Shown: positions 31,790 to 45,053, counted from the stretch's first letter. The stretch: 64,000 nt of DNA from Heliocidaris erythrogramma (GCA_025617745.1 CM046861.1:14190283-14254282); one strand, 5' to 3'. Made by a program: numbers and translations. The notes: generated by a model from the sequence alone, not told the origin.

Positions 31790-33257
31790 GTTGTTACCAT
31801 CTACCTTGGTCTGATGTTCCCCCTTTTCCCTCAGATTACACGTCTTCCAGAAAAAAAACTGGTAAACTTACTCAGTATAGAAAAGACTGACTACATATAT
31901 GCAACTGCTGGGTCCGTAATGATAGACTGGACCAAGTCCAAACCAATAAGGTTATGATACCAACACGTAGCCATATATATATTCAACTGAAGCACGCTGT
32001 CGTTCCCATACATGTGTATCCGTCCAAGCGTGACTCCAGAATGAATGTGAAAGGAGAGCGATGCGGAAAAACTAAATATACACCTCTGAGTCTGAGTTCC
32101 AAAGGTTTGGTCTATTATTGTGACCCAAATTGTAAATATAACACGGAAATACTAGCCATATACGTCATGTCATGAGATCTCACACACACGTCGGTGTATT
32201 AAAGAAACAACATTAATTCACTTTGTTGACTTCCAAACCAGAATGTGACCAGAAAAGGCAATTGGGAGAAGTTGGCTTAGCTTGTGGGCGGGGCTTATTT
32301 TTCCCTATTATGTTGCACACCCTTCCTGTCTTTCTGTATCTGTGTATCTGCAGTATCTGCCTTTTTCTGTCTCTTATTCTCTATATCACTCTCTCTCTCT
32401 CTCTCTCTCTATCTCCAATAGAAAAATAACCAAATGAAAAAAAAAAAAATGAAAAAAAAAAAATCAAATCTTTCCTGTGACTTGATATCATCACCTCGGC
32501 ATTTCCTTTTCTCTTCTTTTTGGTGAAAAACATTTTTCGATCAATTAGCTTTTTTTCTGCAGGAAGTTGAAATCAAGTTAGAATATTGTGTAGCAAAAAA
32601 GAAGAGTAAAACTGAATTCGCATTTTCGTATGGAGATTTCATTCGTAATTGTTGCGCGTGCCTGCCTACATGTATACTGAGTAACAATGTGTGTATGCTG
32701 CTCCTTTTTTCCCTCTTCTTTGTGGTTCTGTAACTTTTGTTGATTTTTATTTGTTTTTAATCATATCTTCATGATATTGATTGTTGTTATGTCAGTATAC
32801 TTTCAATAAAAACGGAAAGAAAATAAGTTGAAATCAATAAAACATATAAATAAAAAAAGTATGATAATTATTTAGGTTTAAAAAGAAACGATTCTTTACT
32901 CCTGTCATCAATGTGATAGATTTAATTATTAATATTAACCGTATTAAAGTAAGGAAGCGAACTTGCATAATTGTCTTTGGTTTGTTTATTTGCTTACGTA
33001 ATAATATTCTGTCCATTTCATATCATAACAATTGATTCTTTATTATTGAGGCAGTGAATCGTTAGATTGGCCAACCATAGCTCACAGTGAGAGTCTGCTG
33101 TTTCAGAACACTGAACACATCACGTCTGGTGAGCCTATTGTTCACACGCAACATTTGTAATTGTAAAGAAATTGTATATACAACAGCTTTGGCATATATA
33201 TATATATATATATATATAATGTAAAAGGAAATGAGAGAATAATCGTTGCGTAGCTTA
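31790..33257. other. Upstream flank of gene 2, no gene seen
   Basis: The 5' UTR and promoter of gene 2 must lie here or further right, but I see no convincing TATA or initiator. Contains a CT run (32391-32411), poly-A stretches (32436-32462), an AT microsatellite (33196-33218) and short frames without recognisable features. Confidence 0.5.
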
Positions 33258-34232
33258 AAGGAGAATGAAACCCCAAACTTGGATTCACTTTAACAGCAGA
33301 AACGTATATCACTGGAAGTTTGAGGGAAAACGGATAAAGAATAAAAAAGTTGTGAAGATTTTTAAAACCTAAAATCGCTAAATGAAATTGGCAGCATACT
33401 CATATGCTAATGAGATGCTTTGACGTTTTTGTGCTCTCTCTTATATACATGTGGGTAATAGATAAGAAAATAATCAGATTTCAGCTTTAAAAAAAATTAA
33501 TTATCAACATTGGGCTTGAAATATATTGTGAGGAATAAATTTACGAATACCACCTATAATACAGAAATCAAAATTTTGTAAGATATATTCAAGGAAAGTG
33601 GATTTTTAAATTATTTATATTGGATATTAAATTGGATTCCAAGCATGTAGGATCATTAATAAAAAGCAGGTTAATGGAATAGCTCTTTATCCTTTCAAGT
33701 AGAAGTATATGCTATGTATTAATTTTTTTTTAACCCTTTTATTTTCTTTTTACATTTGTAACTACAGAATGTCTTATTTTACGCCATGTTCACTATAAAC
33801 AAAATAATTATCAGTTATATTATACCATAGGGATGTTGCGCTTCAAACATTATTTGTTTATGCACTGTTCCTGCTATGCATATTTCAATGTAACTCACTG
33901 AATTTTGTAATTTGTAAATGACTATGTTGCATGGTGAAAAAATAAAACAAACAAACAAACAAACAAGGTGCTCACAGAAGAAATGTGCATAAATATGAAT
34001 ACATTACAGAACCAGTCTATCGGATAGTATAGCACATTTACATCACAGCGTCTCGTTAGCATAACGAGGACATTGCCAATTTCAGATCTCCATTCAGTTA
34101 GCGATTTTAGGATTTCAAATATTCAAAACTTTTTTGTTAGTTGTCCGTTTTTCCTTAACCTTTCACTGATATGCTTCTTTTATTTTTCTGCTTCTACTAA
34201 AATGCATTTATTTTGGGGGTTTCATTCTCCTT
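33258..34232. mobile_element. Inverted-repeat DNA transposon, non-autonomous (975 bp)
   Basis: About 150 bp at each end are inverted copies: AAGGAGAATGAAACCCC at the left is matched by GGGGTTTCATTCTCCTT at the right, and CCTAAAATCGCTAA by TTAGCGATTTTAGG. The interior has TGGATTCCAAGCATG and ATTACAGAACCAGTCTAT, echoing the elements at 13414-14400 and 62160-62400. Long AAAC repeat at 33946-33966. Confidence 0.75.
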
Positions 34233-35439
34233 GAAATCAAAGTTCCCAGAGCTGTCCTCCCTTTTGAAATTTTTGCAAAGGTTGACAAAATGTCTCCGCT
34301 GGAAATCGAACCTGGGTCACTGCATGACATGCCATGCCTTAAAGTAGAACTTTAATGATTTTAAATATTGTCTTAATACTTATTATTGCATAGATGGCAT
34401 AAATTAAACAAGGTTATCCAAATTCAACGCTTGGAAAAATTTGAAGTAATGATTATTATCAATTATAAAACGGTAAAATACAGCCCCCGATATAGCAGCT
34501 GAAGAGCTCCTCGAACGCTGCTGAGATATGTGACGACACACCATGGACCAGTCCTGTCTAAGCAGACGATGTCCCATAACATCTTACACATTTTCAGAGC
34601 CTATTTTGTCATCTCCTCTTCACTTATTTCTCTTCCTTCACTAGCGTCAGTCTTAATGTTAGTCTGTTGCCTCACTCTTAACTTCGTGTATGGTATTATT
34701 TTGATGAAAAATGCAGCGTTAAAAAAATAAAGGAATCAGTCACTTGTAAACAAAATAAGACGCCATTGTATTTTCAGCTGCTTGCCCCGGGGCATGTTCG
34801 GCGTTTCAAGAGGGAACGAATACCATCCTGCTATTATTCGGAGGGCTTTTCAATTTGAAAGTGGGGTTTATTTCATTGATCATTGACCCTTCTCCTGTGT
34901 ATTTACAATCAAACGGTTTTAGCTATCAGAATCAGTTTCACTTTCCCTTTATAATGGTGTGAAATAAGGTCATGTTTAAATACACCAAACTCTTTATAAT
35001 TTGATAAATAATTGCATTGCAATTACGTTCATTCATTATAGGACGTCGTCTGCTTAAGCAGGATCGATCCCGAGTGTGACGACATCAAAACATCGCTATA
35101 TTTCTGGCGAATCCTCGGATATTCCAGATGCTGAGAAGAGCTTTTATTTGTGCTGTTTTTATAATTATCAGATACGCAGTTGACATAAAACTTATACGAT
35201 TGCCATCTGTAATCTTCCCAGTTTCTAGTGATACATTAATTGCCATATTTGTGATTTTCTTTGAATAGCTACTTTAACCATGGACTAGGCCACTGAGACG
35301 AACCAGTGGTTTCGGCGACACCAGATTCAATTAACCGACAGTTTGACACAACTTCAACCTCATTAATTAATTCCTTTGTCGGGGGTAGGTGAGTTTTAAA
35401 CAATGACAAGCCACATTATTAATTGAGTAATCATATATA

Positions 35440-35620
35440 CATACAGTCAAACCTACAGTAGCAAGCACTTGTATCAGTGTATAGAAGGACCATGTGTTTA
35501 TTTAAAAAAACACACCTCATTTTGTGTTTCCCGTTGAAAAAAGGAACCTGTGTATTGAGACTACTTGTCCATAAAGACCACGCTTTTCTTTTCTCTTGAG
35601 TGATCTATACAGATTTCAAT
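35440..35620. repeat. Quasi-periodic GACCAC / CTTGTCCATAAAG repeat
   Basis: AGTCAAACCTACAGTAGC, ACTTGTATCAGTGTATAGA, AGGACCATGTG, ACTTGTCCATAAAGACCACG and TGATCTATACAGATTTCAATG. Same family as 4170-4250, which shares the TGGTCTTTACATACAAG and TTTCAATGT phrases. Confidence 0.5.
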
Positions 35621-37690
35621 GTAAATACATAAAACAAAAAGCGAATAAAAGTTAGAATATACACGCAAGGTATAGCCAAGGAGGAAATAGTGGTGTCAAA
35701 GGGTTTTGGTCAGTGACATCACCCACACTATTTTTTGAAATTTGAAATATCTTGTTTTACCCTGAACTTTCAACAGAATACCAAGTAAAAACACAAGAAA
35801 GACATGTTAGAGAAGAACTTAAAGTATATTGTATAAATTGAAAAATGAGAGAATAGGAGGGATGGAGAGAGAAGATATAGATAGATATAGAGAGAGGGGA
35901 TGGGGGGAGGAAGAGAAGGACAGAGAGACATAACAGAGAGAGGGAGAGGGAAAATTAAGACACAGTAGGTGAAAATACTGAGAGTGGTATGAGCAGAGAT
36001 AGAATATAACTAGGAAAGAGGGTATGAGAATAAAAAGAGCAACCTTCAACTGTATTATTTTCAAATCACGGGCTGAGAAATATTCTCTTGAATAAAATTG
36101 TCAATTATAGGCGTGTGATTATTGACTTGTGAATTGTAGATGAATTATGCATGTAATACGTATTATCCCTATCAATGTCGGCATGTGAATGAGCAATCGA
36201 TATTCGGTCGCATTTTCTCAAAATCAGTTTCGAATTTTGAAGTTGGATGTATGACATGTATATGATGCATGAATCAATCCATAAAATATGAACCATATCA
36301 TACACGTACTCGACTACACTACTCCATGTGCACTATTCATTCAATATTGCAAAGCAGTTCCTGAAGTTGCTTAGAAATAATAATAAAGGGTTTTTTTTTT
36401 AAAGTGATGACTCTTATAGAATTCTTCGTCACATTCCAAAAATATTTATTATGTACAACCACGAAAATGCAGAATATCCGTCTTCATAATTATAGCTGTC
36501 GAAAATGAAATGAACTGGATTATAAGTTGAAATTTACATGTCTGCAACTGCAACATTGTGTGTCTTGGCTCATAATGGTCAATAAAATGAATGAAAACAG
36601 GAGAAATTGAAAGTAATTTGCGCTGTCAATGCTGGATTATATCAATGATCTATTTTGTTTGGCGTAAAATATCAATGATCTAGTGATTTCTTTTTATTGA
36701 AAAGATATGGTGTGTCACAGCCCAAAGGCTGAACGGTACAACATTTTTTGCATTGCTAAAATAATACATAATTATAGAAACTATACACATCGTGCATTTA
36801 TTTAATTTTTAGTTATTTAATTTCCAGGAACATTACAGCAAACGATAATAAATATAAAAAATGATGGTACACAATATAGAACAAACAACTACCAACAACA
36901 ACAAAAGCAATAACAACAACCAATTTCTGGGAATGGCCTAACAGAAATATGAATTCCTGTATAAGGGCTCTCCTCTTTGGTTATTGTATATATATATATA
37001 TATATACAAATACATAGTAATACAGGATTAAGAACAGGATATGGCAACAGCAACAACAACAACAACAAAAAGTAGGATTATTCAAAAATGTTTGTTCTGT
37101 GAGAGGCAATAAAGTAAACGGCGTGAAAGCATTCACGAATGGCCTCACAGAAGTATCAATATAAGCATGATAAGTTGGCTATTGAACGGGGGAGAGTATC
37201 CCATTCACTCTAGTCTGCAAGCGGAGACCCTAATTTGACAATTTATCAGAAAATCATTGTGTCTTGAGAGAAGCCTAACCAAGCTACTTACTGGTCGTGT
37301 CAATATAGGTCAGGGGCAGGTTTAGTACATGGCATAATCTGGTAGTCTTACAATGCAGACACTCTTCATACGACTGACCAGGGTTTATGCCTGCAGATAC
37401 ATTCACTCAATACTCTCCTCTACCTCGTCATATTTTGTTGCTAAAAATCCGACTCTGACACAAACAGTGGTCTATGTAAATGAATTTTTGTATATGTTAT
37501 TTTATGTAATCTTTCTTTATATATCTTAAATTTATCCTGTCATGCCTGCCATGGTTCTAATCGTTCATATTTTTTTTTTAAATGTCAGTTTCTGTTAAAT
37601 ATTGTTGCGAGGATTATATCCATAACCTTTCCGGAAATGATTTTACATGTCAGTATGATACAGGCTCTAAAATATGTGATTCGCCGGGTT

Positions 37691-37810
37691 TCTCTGATAT
37701 AAAGGAGAATAGCCGAGAAAGTGTAAATTCGTAGTTCCGAATCTACGAGGCGTAGCCGAGTAGATTGGGGTTGGCGAATCTACACTTCCAAGGCTATTCT
37801 CTGATTTAAA
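37691..37810. mobile_element. Fold-back element
   Basis: TCTGATATAAAGGAGAATAG at the left is mirrored by GGCTATTCTCTGATTTAAA at the right; GTGTAAATTCG is mirrored by CGAATCTACAC. Inner palindrome TCTACGAGGCGTAG. Confidence 0.6.
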
Positions 37811-38200
37811 CCATTGCGTACATTCGTAAAAAAGAATCTACACTTTATTGAATAGATTGACGTCGTAGCAATGGTTTAATTCAAATAAATTGATACTCGA
37901 AATTTTATACAACTTCTGTATTTATATAGTAATGTAATCAGCGAAAACGAGATAAAAGATCATTTAAATGGCTACTTCCTGGTCTAATTTAACTTTAGTT
38001 TCCTTTGGTTTTGTTTCATCTGTTCATTTTAAAGAGAAAATAATTTGGGAGCTTTCTCATTTTTTTACCTCAGTGTGGAAGTGTTTGCATGGTCATCAAA
38101 TAACCTCATATTATGACGAGAAATATCTTAAATCTTTGAACCCAACGGTCATGCCACATGTGTGTGTAGCCCCATGTACACATTTCAGTGTACACTAGCC

Positions 38201-38351
38201 AGGGGCGGATCCAGGGGGCGAATCGGCCGCCCCCGCCCCCTTTGAAACCCAAATGGCATACCTTAAGTACACAATTTTAAAAAATGCCTCCTTAATTGTG
38301 TACTTTTCCGGTTCTGCGCTCCCTCTTTTACAAAATCCTGGATCCGCCCCT
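38201..38351. mobile_element. MITE with AGGGGCGGATCCAG ends
   Basis: AGGGGCGGATCCAG at the left and CTGGATCCGCCCCT at the right are perfect inverted repeats. The interior has TTAAGTACACAATTTTAAAA and TTAATTGTGTACTTTT, also mirrored. Confidence 0.8.
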
Positions 38352-40040
38352 GCTGATGGATCCAGGATTTTGTGAGAGCCGTGGCACAATGTCAGAAAAT
38401 TTTCTGACAAGCAAAAACATGAATATTCCAAAACATTACAGTATATTGTACTCCATAATCAGCCTTTTCCAATTGCTTCCAAACAGTTTATTTCCCATTG
38501 TAATGGCATGACCAGAATTCCATCTTATCTTTAAAATGTTGACTTCTTACAAAAGAAACATTATTTTGGAATTCGCCTTCTTCAATATTTATTTAGATAA
38601 TGACTGTGATCACATTGCATTTCCGTATACTTTTGACTCTTGCCATCACACACACTGTCTTTCAAATGCTTGATATTCTTTATGAAATTAAATTTTACAA
38701 TGTATCTACCATCGTGTGTCCGAAATGAGTTGCATGTTTGATTCCCTTTGACATTTGTAATCCAATGCATGTAAACAAGACAATTTCCTTGTGTGGACAA
38801 TAAAACAGAATAATAATGGAATAATAATACATGTGCGTGTCATCTCTAAAATTAAGCATCCGGCTGTCGAAAGTTTATTCCAAGGTACGTGGTGGAAAGT
38901 AGATAAATTAGACGAAACTTGAATTTTCGATTCCTTTAACAACAAAAAAGTGGCATTATATTATTTGCCAATCATTGTGGTGTAAAACGTTTGATTGCTG
39001 AGTAATAAGCAAATAAAACAAGGAAATCGAGTATTTTTAGTGTTCATTCGTATCAGTGTGCAAAGGAGAGTTGTGGTTTTTAAGAATGTGTTTTCCAGCA
39101 AGTTTTCGTTTGTCTGTTGGCTGTGTATTGTACATACAGTAATTCCGGCACCAGGACCGGAGACTGTCCCTATTCAAGTCAGCTGATAGCCCCCCCTCGT
39201 TATTTTGATATGCATGTAGTTAGAAGAAAAAGGTCTTCAACTTAAAACGGGCATGATTAATGATTGACCTCATCCAACTCATAATATGATAATAATGATT
39301 TGGATATAATCATACATATTTGATAATTTCATAAACATGCTTAGACTTGAAAGCAACAAGATAATTATATCTTAAAATCGGAGCTAAATTTGATTCCGGG
39401 ACGAAAGTTCAGCATGTCTTGATCCCATCGTTAAACAAAGAGTACTCGGACTGATAATAGATATAACTTTCTATATTTGCATAAGCACTTACTGGTATTG
39501 ATTACAATCGTAACAGAGCATGTTTTAGATTAGTCGCTGGTGTGATAGCTTTATACAAAAAAACACACCAAAGAGTGATGTTTATTGAAGTTTGTTCCGC
39601 TAGCTTAGACAGTCAGACCCAACTTCGGAAAACCGAACACAGGTTTATACTCCGAAAAAAACGGCGTATAGAGCAAGATGAATATATGTACCCAAGACAT
39701 CCACCACTGTGAAAGTAAAAGAGAGCAATGAAAGTCCGGATCATTAGCTGGAATTCTAAAAAGTTCAAAGGGGCAACCTTTTTGATAATTACGTACTGAA
39801 ATGACAAGATTTTAAAAAATGTACATGTAGAATCAACTAGAAACATTGCATATACTTATTGTCAAATATGAATAAGAGAAAATCTTATTTTGAACGTCTA
39901 TCCTGCAAAATTAAATTGTTAAGTTTGTTGTTTTGTTTTTTGTTGTTATATTCCCTCAATAGCAATTTTAGTCTGGCATCATGCTATTTCGATTGATTGG
40001 GTAAACATTATTTTCAAAACAACTGAGAACCTGATGTTAG

Positions 40041-42573
40041 ATTCAGATTCAGATTCAGATTTTTTATTTCATTACACTTTCATTTTTCAAAGTACATGTT
40101 TTTAACAATATGTATTATGCAATCAACAATATTGACAATACAAATTAGTGCAGAAACGTTTTTGATCATTACAAGCAAAATAATGTGCATTAAAGTTTGA
40201 GTTGTAAGAAAAAAAGTAACAGTAATGAAGACTACATTAGATTAATTTTATGAAAATGATAATGAAAACAGAGACCAGCATAGAAGCATAGCTTGTAGAA
40301 GCGCTGGTCCCTGGCAAAAGATAAATCATGAATACAGCACATAAAAAACTAGTCTGGGCAACCATGCATAAAATGCCCAATAAAAGGGAAAAAGAAGAAG
40401 ACAGATACATGGCCATGGAAAGCAAACAAAATCATAATCATAACACACTTTCCATCGAAGAGAAAGCATTGAGAAATAATAAAGCTGGGAATAGTAACAA
40501 TGGAAAGGAGTAAATTTTACAAAAGACAGAAGAAGGACAAAGTGACAGGGGGCGAGGGGGGGGGGGGGGGTGGGATGGAGGGGCAGGATCTGGAAGGTTT
40601 CATTTAATCTATAGATTTTGCTATACAGGTAAACAAGAATCACCATTGAGGGATCAACGTTCATAAAAAGCAATAAGTGATTTTCTCAATTTACGTTTGA
40701 GTGTACTTAAACTTATACTGTCTCGTATATTTAAAGGGAGTGAATTCCAAAATTTAGGAGCTGTATATGAAAAAGTATTCTGGGTTAATGCTGTACGAGT
40801 TCTTGGCAAGTGATAAAGATTGATTTGTCTGGCGTGGTAATGATGGATCTCATTATTTGCTGTAAATATATTATTGAAGACAGTTGGCAATTCATGATTA
40901 TGATACTGAAACATAAGTACAGCAAGATTGAGGCGGTAAATATCATAAATTTTTAGTACATTATTAGAGTGAAAAAGACCATCAGTGTGGTGGCGATAAT
41001 TAACATTACTTATAATTCGCATAGCTTTTTTCTGTAATAAAAAAACTCTGTCTAACAGGCATGCCGCACTGTTTCCCCAGGCTAATATTCCATAATTAAG
41101 ATATGGTAAAACTAGTGTGGAGTATAGTGATAGAAGTATGTTTGGCGGAAAAGACCATTTGAGTTTGTTAATCATACCTATGTTTCTGGAAATCAATTTA
41201 CATACATTATCAATATGATGCTTCCATGATAGCTTATTATCTATTATAGTGCCTAGAAATTTTGTTTCAATCACCTTCTGTATTTGTATATTATCTATGA
41301 GAATTGGATGAGGAAGTTCGTTAAAAGTATTACTAAATAACATGTAATTTGTTTTTTCTAGATTTAGTGATAACTTGTTAGCCTTAATCCATTTTGCAAC
41401 TGAATCCAGTTCAGAATTAATCACATTACATATAGTTTCTAGGCTTTTATGCGAGAAAAATAGATTAGTGTCATCTGCATACATGATAAAAGTCAATAAA
41501 TTTGATCTATGAAAGTCATTTATATACAAGATAAAAAGTAAAGGGCCTAGAATAGAACCCTGTGGAACACCACAATTAATATTTCTTAATTGTGACATGC
41601 AGTTCTCAATACAGACATATTGCTGACGTTCGTATAAATAATTTCGAAACCAGTCTGAAACAATGCCCCTTATGCCATAATGTGAAAGTTTGCTTAAGAG
41701 AATTTCATGATCTATAGTGTCGAATGCCTTAGAGAAATCTAAGAACATTCCTATTGTGTGGGTACCGTTATCAATAGAACTTGTAATATTATTGATTAGA
41801 GAGAGGAGAGCATGTGTTGTATTATGGTGTTTTCTAAATCCGAATTGAGATTCATGTAAAATATCGTTATTATTCAAAAACATCATTGTGCGAGTAAAAA
41901 CTACTTTTTCAAGTATTTTGGAGAAAGTGGTTAACAAAGATATTGGCCTGTAGTTTGATCGCGATAACGGATTACCCTTTTTAAAAATAGGGATTATTTT
42001 GGCTAATTTCATTTTGTTTGGAAAAACACCTGTGCTCAGAGATAGATTACATATATAAGTGAATGGTTCAACAATACTTGCTATTATTTTCTTAATTATA
42101 AAATTATCCAGATCATCATGTCCACAACTGCGTTTACTTATAAAATTGTTCACAATGTCAAGGACTTCACCTTCATTTACAGGAGTAAAGAACATAGAAT
42201 TAGGGTTAGGGTTTTGTAAGTAATCATAAAATTTTCTATCACAGTTTGGTATCTTACTTGCTAAATTTGGACCAATTTCAACAAAATAAACATTAAAGTG
42301 ATCAACAATATTTTGTAACTCATCAACAGTTTTTTCATCAATTTGTATATTAGAAATAGTACTTTTCTTTTTCTGTTTATTCAGAACTTCATTGATTAAT
42401 TTCCATGTGTTTTTAGCATCTTTGTTACAGTTCATAAATTGACGTGAAAAATATATCTTTTTTTCTCTAAGTAGCAACCCTGTCAATGTATTTTTATAAT
42501 TCAAATATTTCGATTTAGAACTTTCAGTGGGATTCGCTTTATATTTCAAATAAAGATTATTTTTCCTATTTAT
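40041..42573 (-). mobile_element. 5'-truncated LINE (jockey/CR1/L2-like) with intact reverse transcriptase frame
   Basis: The insertion splits the first satellite unit between TGATGTTAG (40032-40040) and TGATCTTAG (42574-42582), a 9 bp target duplication with one mismatch. The 3' end (left side) is not poly-A but a short tandem of GAATCT, as in CR1/L2-type LINEs. The endonuclease part is missing; the frame stays open to the truncation point. The 3' UTR is about 610 bp and contains a G tract at 40556-40570. Confidence 0.85.
40654..42549 (-). CDS. Non-LTR retrotransposon reverse transcriptase (ORF2 C-terminal part)
   Basis: 631 codons without a stop. Reverse transcriptase motifs occur in order: SNYRPISLLTTFSKILEKV, SQFGFRKHHNTTHALLSL, GMFLDFSKAFDTIDHEILL (catalytic Asp), GVPQGSILGPLLFILYIND, FIMYADDTNLFF (catalytic YADD), LEKTNYMLF and FLGTIIDNKLSWKHHI, then the LINE tail FWNSLPLNIRD. 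The methionine at 42549 is merely the first in a truncated frame; the frame continues 24 bp upstream to the insertion edge. The N-terminal endonuclease is absent, so this copy cannot move by itself. The intact frame implies fairly recent insertion. Confidence 0.9.
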   Translation of the reverse strand: MKYKANPTESSKSKYLNYKNTLTGLLLREKKIYFSRQFMNCNKDAKNTWKLINEVLNKQKKKSTISNIQIDEKTVDELQNIVDHFNVYFVEIGPNLASKIPNCDRKFYDYLQNPNPNSMFFTPVNEGEVLDIVNNFISKRSCGHDDLDNFIIKKIIASIVEPFTYICNLSLSTGVFPNKMKLAKIIPIFKKGNPLSRSNYRPISLLTTFSKILEKVVFTRTMMFLNNNDILHESQFGFRKHHNTTHALLSLINNITSSIDNGTHTIGMFLDFSKAFDTIDHEILLSKLSHYGIRGIVSDWFRNYLYERQQYVCIENCMSQLRNINCGVPQGSILGPLLFILYINDFHRSNLLTFIMYADDTNLFFSHKSLETICNVINSELDSVAKWIKANKLSLNLEKTNYMLFSNTFNELPHPILIDNIQIQKVIETKFLGTIIDNKLSWKHHIDNVCKLISRNIGMINKLKWSFPPNILLSLYSTLVLPYLNYGILAWGNSAACLLDRVFLLQKKAMRIISNVNYRHHTDGLFHSNNVLKIYDIYRLNLAVLMFQYHNHELPTVFNNIFTANNEIHHYHARQINLYHLPRTRTALTQNTFSYTAPKFWNSLPLNIRDSISLSTLKRKLRKSLIAFYER

Positions 42574-45053
42574 TGATCTTAGTGCTCAAAACAAGACGAT
42601 ATCTTTTTGTTTCCTTATTAGTAGCATTCTACCTATCTGTACAAACAGTTTAAGTGCTAGGTCACATCACTCTATAAATATTGACTCATTTAGTACCCAA
42701 GACATCCAACACTGTGAAAGTAAAAGAGAGCAATGAAAGTCCGGATCATTACGTGGAATTCTATAAAGTTCAAAGGGGCAACCTTTTTGATAATTACGTA
42801 CTGAAATGACACGATAAAAAAAATCTACATGTAGAATCAACTAGAAACATTGCATATACTTATTGTCAAATATGAATAAGAGAAAATGCGGGAATTTTAT
42901 TCTTTTTTGAACGTCTATCCTGCAAAATTAAATTGTTAAGTTTGTTGTTTTGTTTTTTTGTTGTTATATTCCCTCCATAGCAATTTTGATCTGGCGTCAT
43001 GCTATTTCGATTGATTGGGTAAACATTATTTTCAAAACAACTCAGAAGCTGATGTTAGTGCTCAAAACAAGACGATATTTTTTGTTTCCTTATTATAGTA
43101 GCATTTTATCAACCTGTACAAATAGTTTAAGTGCTAGGTCACATCACTCTATAAATATTGACTTCATTTTGTACCAAAGACATCCAACACTGTGAAAGTA
43201 AAAGAGAGTACTTATTGTCAAATATGAATAAGAGAAAATGCGGGAATTTTATTCTTTTTTGAACGTCTATCCTGCAAAATTAAATTGTTAAGTTTGTTGT
43301 TTTGTTTTTTTGTTGTTATATTCCCTCCATAGCAATTTTGATCTGGCGTCATGCTATTTCGATTGATTGGGTAAACATTATTTTCAAAACAACTCAGAAG
43401 CTGATGTTAGTGCTCAAAACAAGACGATATTTTTTGTTTCCTTATTATAGTAGCATTTTATCAACCTGTACAAATAGTTTAAGTGCTAGGTCACATCACT
43501 CTATAAATATTGACTTCATTTTGTACCAAAGACATCCAACACTGTGAAAGTAAAAGAGAGTACTTATTGTCAAATATGAATAAGAGAAAATGCGGGAATT
43601 TTATTCTTTTTTGAACGTCTATCCTGCAAAATTAAATTGTTAAGTTTGTTGTTTTGTTTTTTGTTGTTATATTCCCTCCATAGCAATTTTGATCTGGCGT
43701 CATGCTATTTCGATTGATTGGGTAAACATTATTTTCAAAACAACTCAGAAGCTGATGTTAGTGCTCAAAACAAGACGATATTTTTTGTTTCCTTATTATA
43801 GTAGCATTTTATCAACCTGTACAAATAGTTTAAGTGCTAGGTCACATCACTCTATAAATATTGACTTCATTTTGTACCAAAGACATCCAACACTGTGAAA
43901 GTAAAAGAGAGTACTTATTGTCAAATATGAATAAGAGAAAATGCGGGAATTTTATTCTTTTTTGAACGTCTATCCTGCAAAATTAAATTGTTAAGTTTGT
44001 TGTTTTGTTTTTTGTTGTTATATTCCCTCCATAGCAATTTTGATCTGGCATCATGCCATTTCGATTGATTGGGTAAACATTATTTTCAAAACAACTGAGA
44101 AGCTGATGTTAGTGCTCAAAACAAGACGATATTTTTTTGTTTCCTTATTAGTAGCATTCTACCTATCTGTACAAACAGTTTAAGTGCTAGGTCACATCAC
44201 TCTATAAATATTGACCTCATTTTGTACCCAAGACATCCAACACTGTGAAAGTAAAAGAGAGCAATGAAAGTCCGGATCATTACGTGGAATTCTATAAAGT
44301 TCAAAGGGGCAACCTTTTTGATAATTACGTACTGAAATGACACGATAAAAAAAATCTACATGTAGAATCAACTAGAAACATTGCATATACTTATTGTCAA
44401 ATATGAATAAGAGAAAATGCGGGAATTTTATTCTTTTTTGAACGTCTATCCTGCAAAATTAAATTGTTAAGTTTGTTTGTTTTTGTTTTTTTTTGTTATA
44501 TTCCCTCCATAGCAATTTTGATCTGGCGTCATGCTATTTCGATTGATTGGGTAAACATTATTTTCAAAACAACTCAGAAGCTGATGTTAGTGCTCAAAAC
44601 AAGACGATATTTTTTGTTTCCTTATTATAGTAGCATTTTATCAACCTGTACAAATAGTTTAAGTGCTAGGTCACATCACTCTATAAATATTGACTTCATT
44701 TTGTACCAAAGACATCCAACACTGTGAAAGTAAAAGAGAGTACTTATTGTCAAATATGAATAAGAGAAAATGCGGGAATTTTATTCTTTTTTGAACGTCT
44801 ATCCTGCAAAATTAAATTGTTAAGTTTGTTGTTTTGTTTTTTGTTGTTATATTCCCTCCATAGCAATTTTGATCTGGCATCATGCCATTTCGATTGATTG
44901 GGTAAACATTATTTTCAAAACAACTGAGAAGCTGATGTTAGTGCTCAAAACAAGACGATATTTTTTTGTTTCCTTATTAGTAGCATTCTACCTATCTGTA
45001 CAAACAGTTTAAGTGCTAGGTCACATCACTCTATAAATATTGACTCATTTAGT

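Larger units (their letters stand above)
34233..39687. other. Intergenic, repeats only
   Basis: I see a B-box-like GGTTCGATTTCC on the minus strand at about 34300-34312 (SINE debris) and an inverted pair around 34530-34576 and 35040-35087 (GACGATGTCC / GGACGTCGTC with TAAGCAG / CTGCTTA). A quasi-periodic repeat lies at 35440-35620, a GA-rich block at 35860-35950, a LINE-tail-like A-rich region near 36790-36960 and an AT microsatellite at 36987-37006. A fold-back lies at 37691-37810 and a MITE at 38201-38351. The remaining short open frames show no protein features. Confidence 0.5.
39688..45053. repeat. Satellite-like tandem array with long and short units, interrupted by a LINE
   Basis: Units start at GTACC(C/A)AAGACATCCA: 39688 (split by the LINE), 42693 (478 bp), 43171 (352), 43523 (351), 43874 (350), 44224 (479) and 44703 (~350). 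Long units carry an extra ~127 bp beginning CAATGAAAGTCCGGATCATT, absent from short ones. Units just before a long unit, and the last unit, have a distinct 3' half (TTCTACCTATCTGTACAAAC rather than TTTTATCAACCTGTACAAAT). The identical small frames at 42950, 43302, 43689 and 44464 are products of the repetition, not genes. Confidence 0.9.

Noticed and set aside
42950-44727. Four near-identical 69-87 residue frames as a gene family
   Set aside because: They are the same position of the satellite unit repeated; no protein features.
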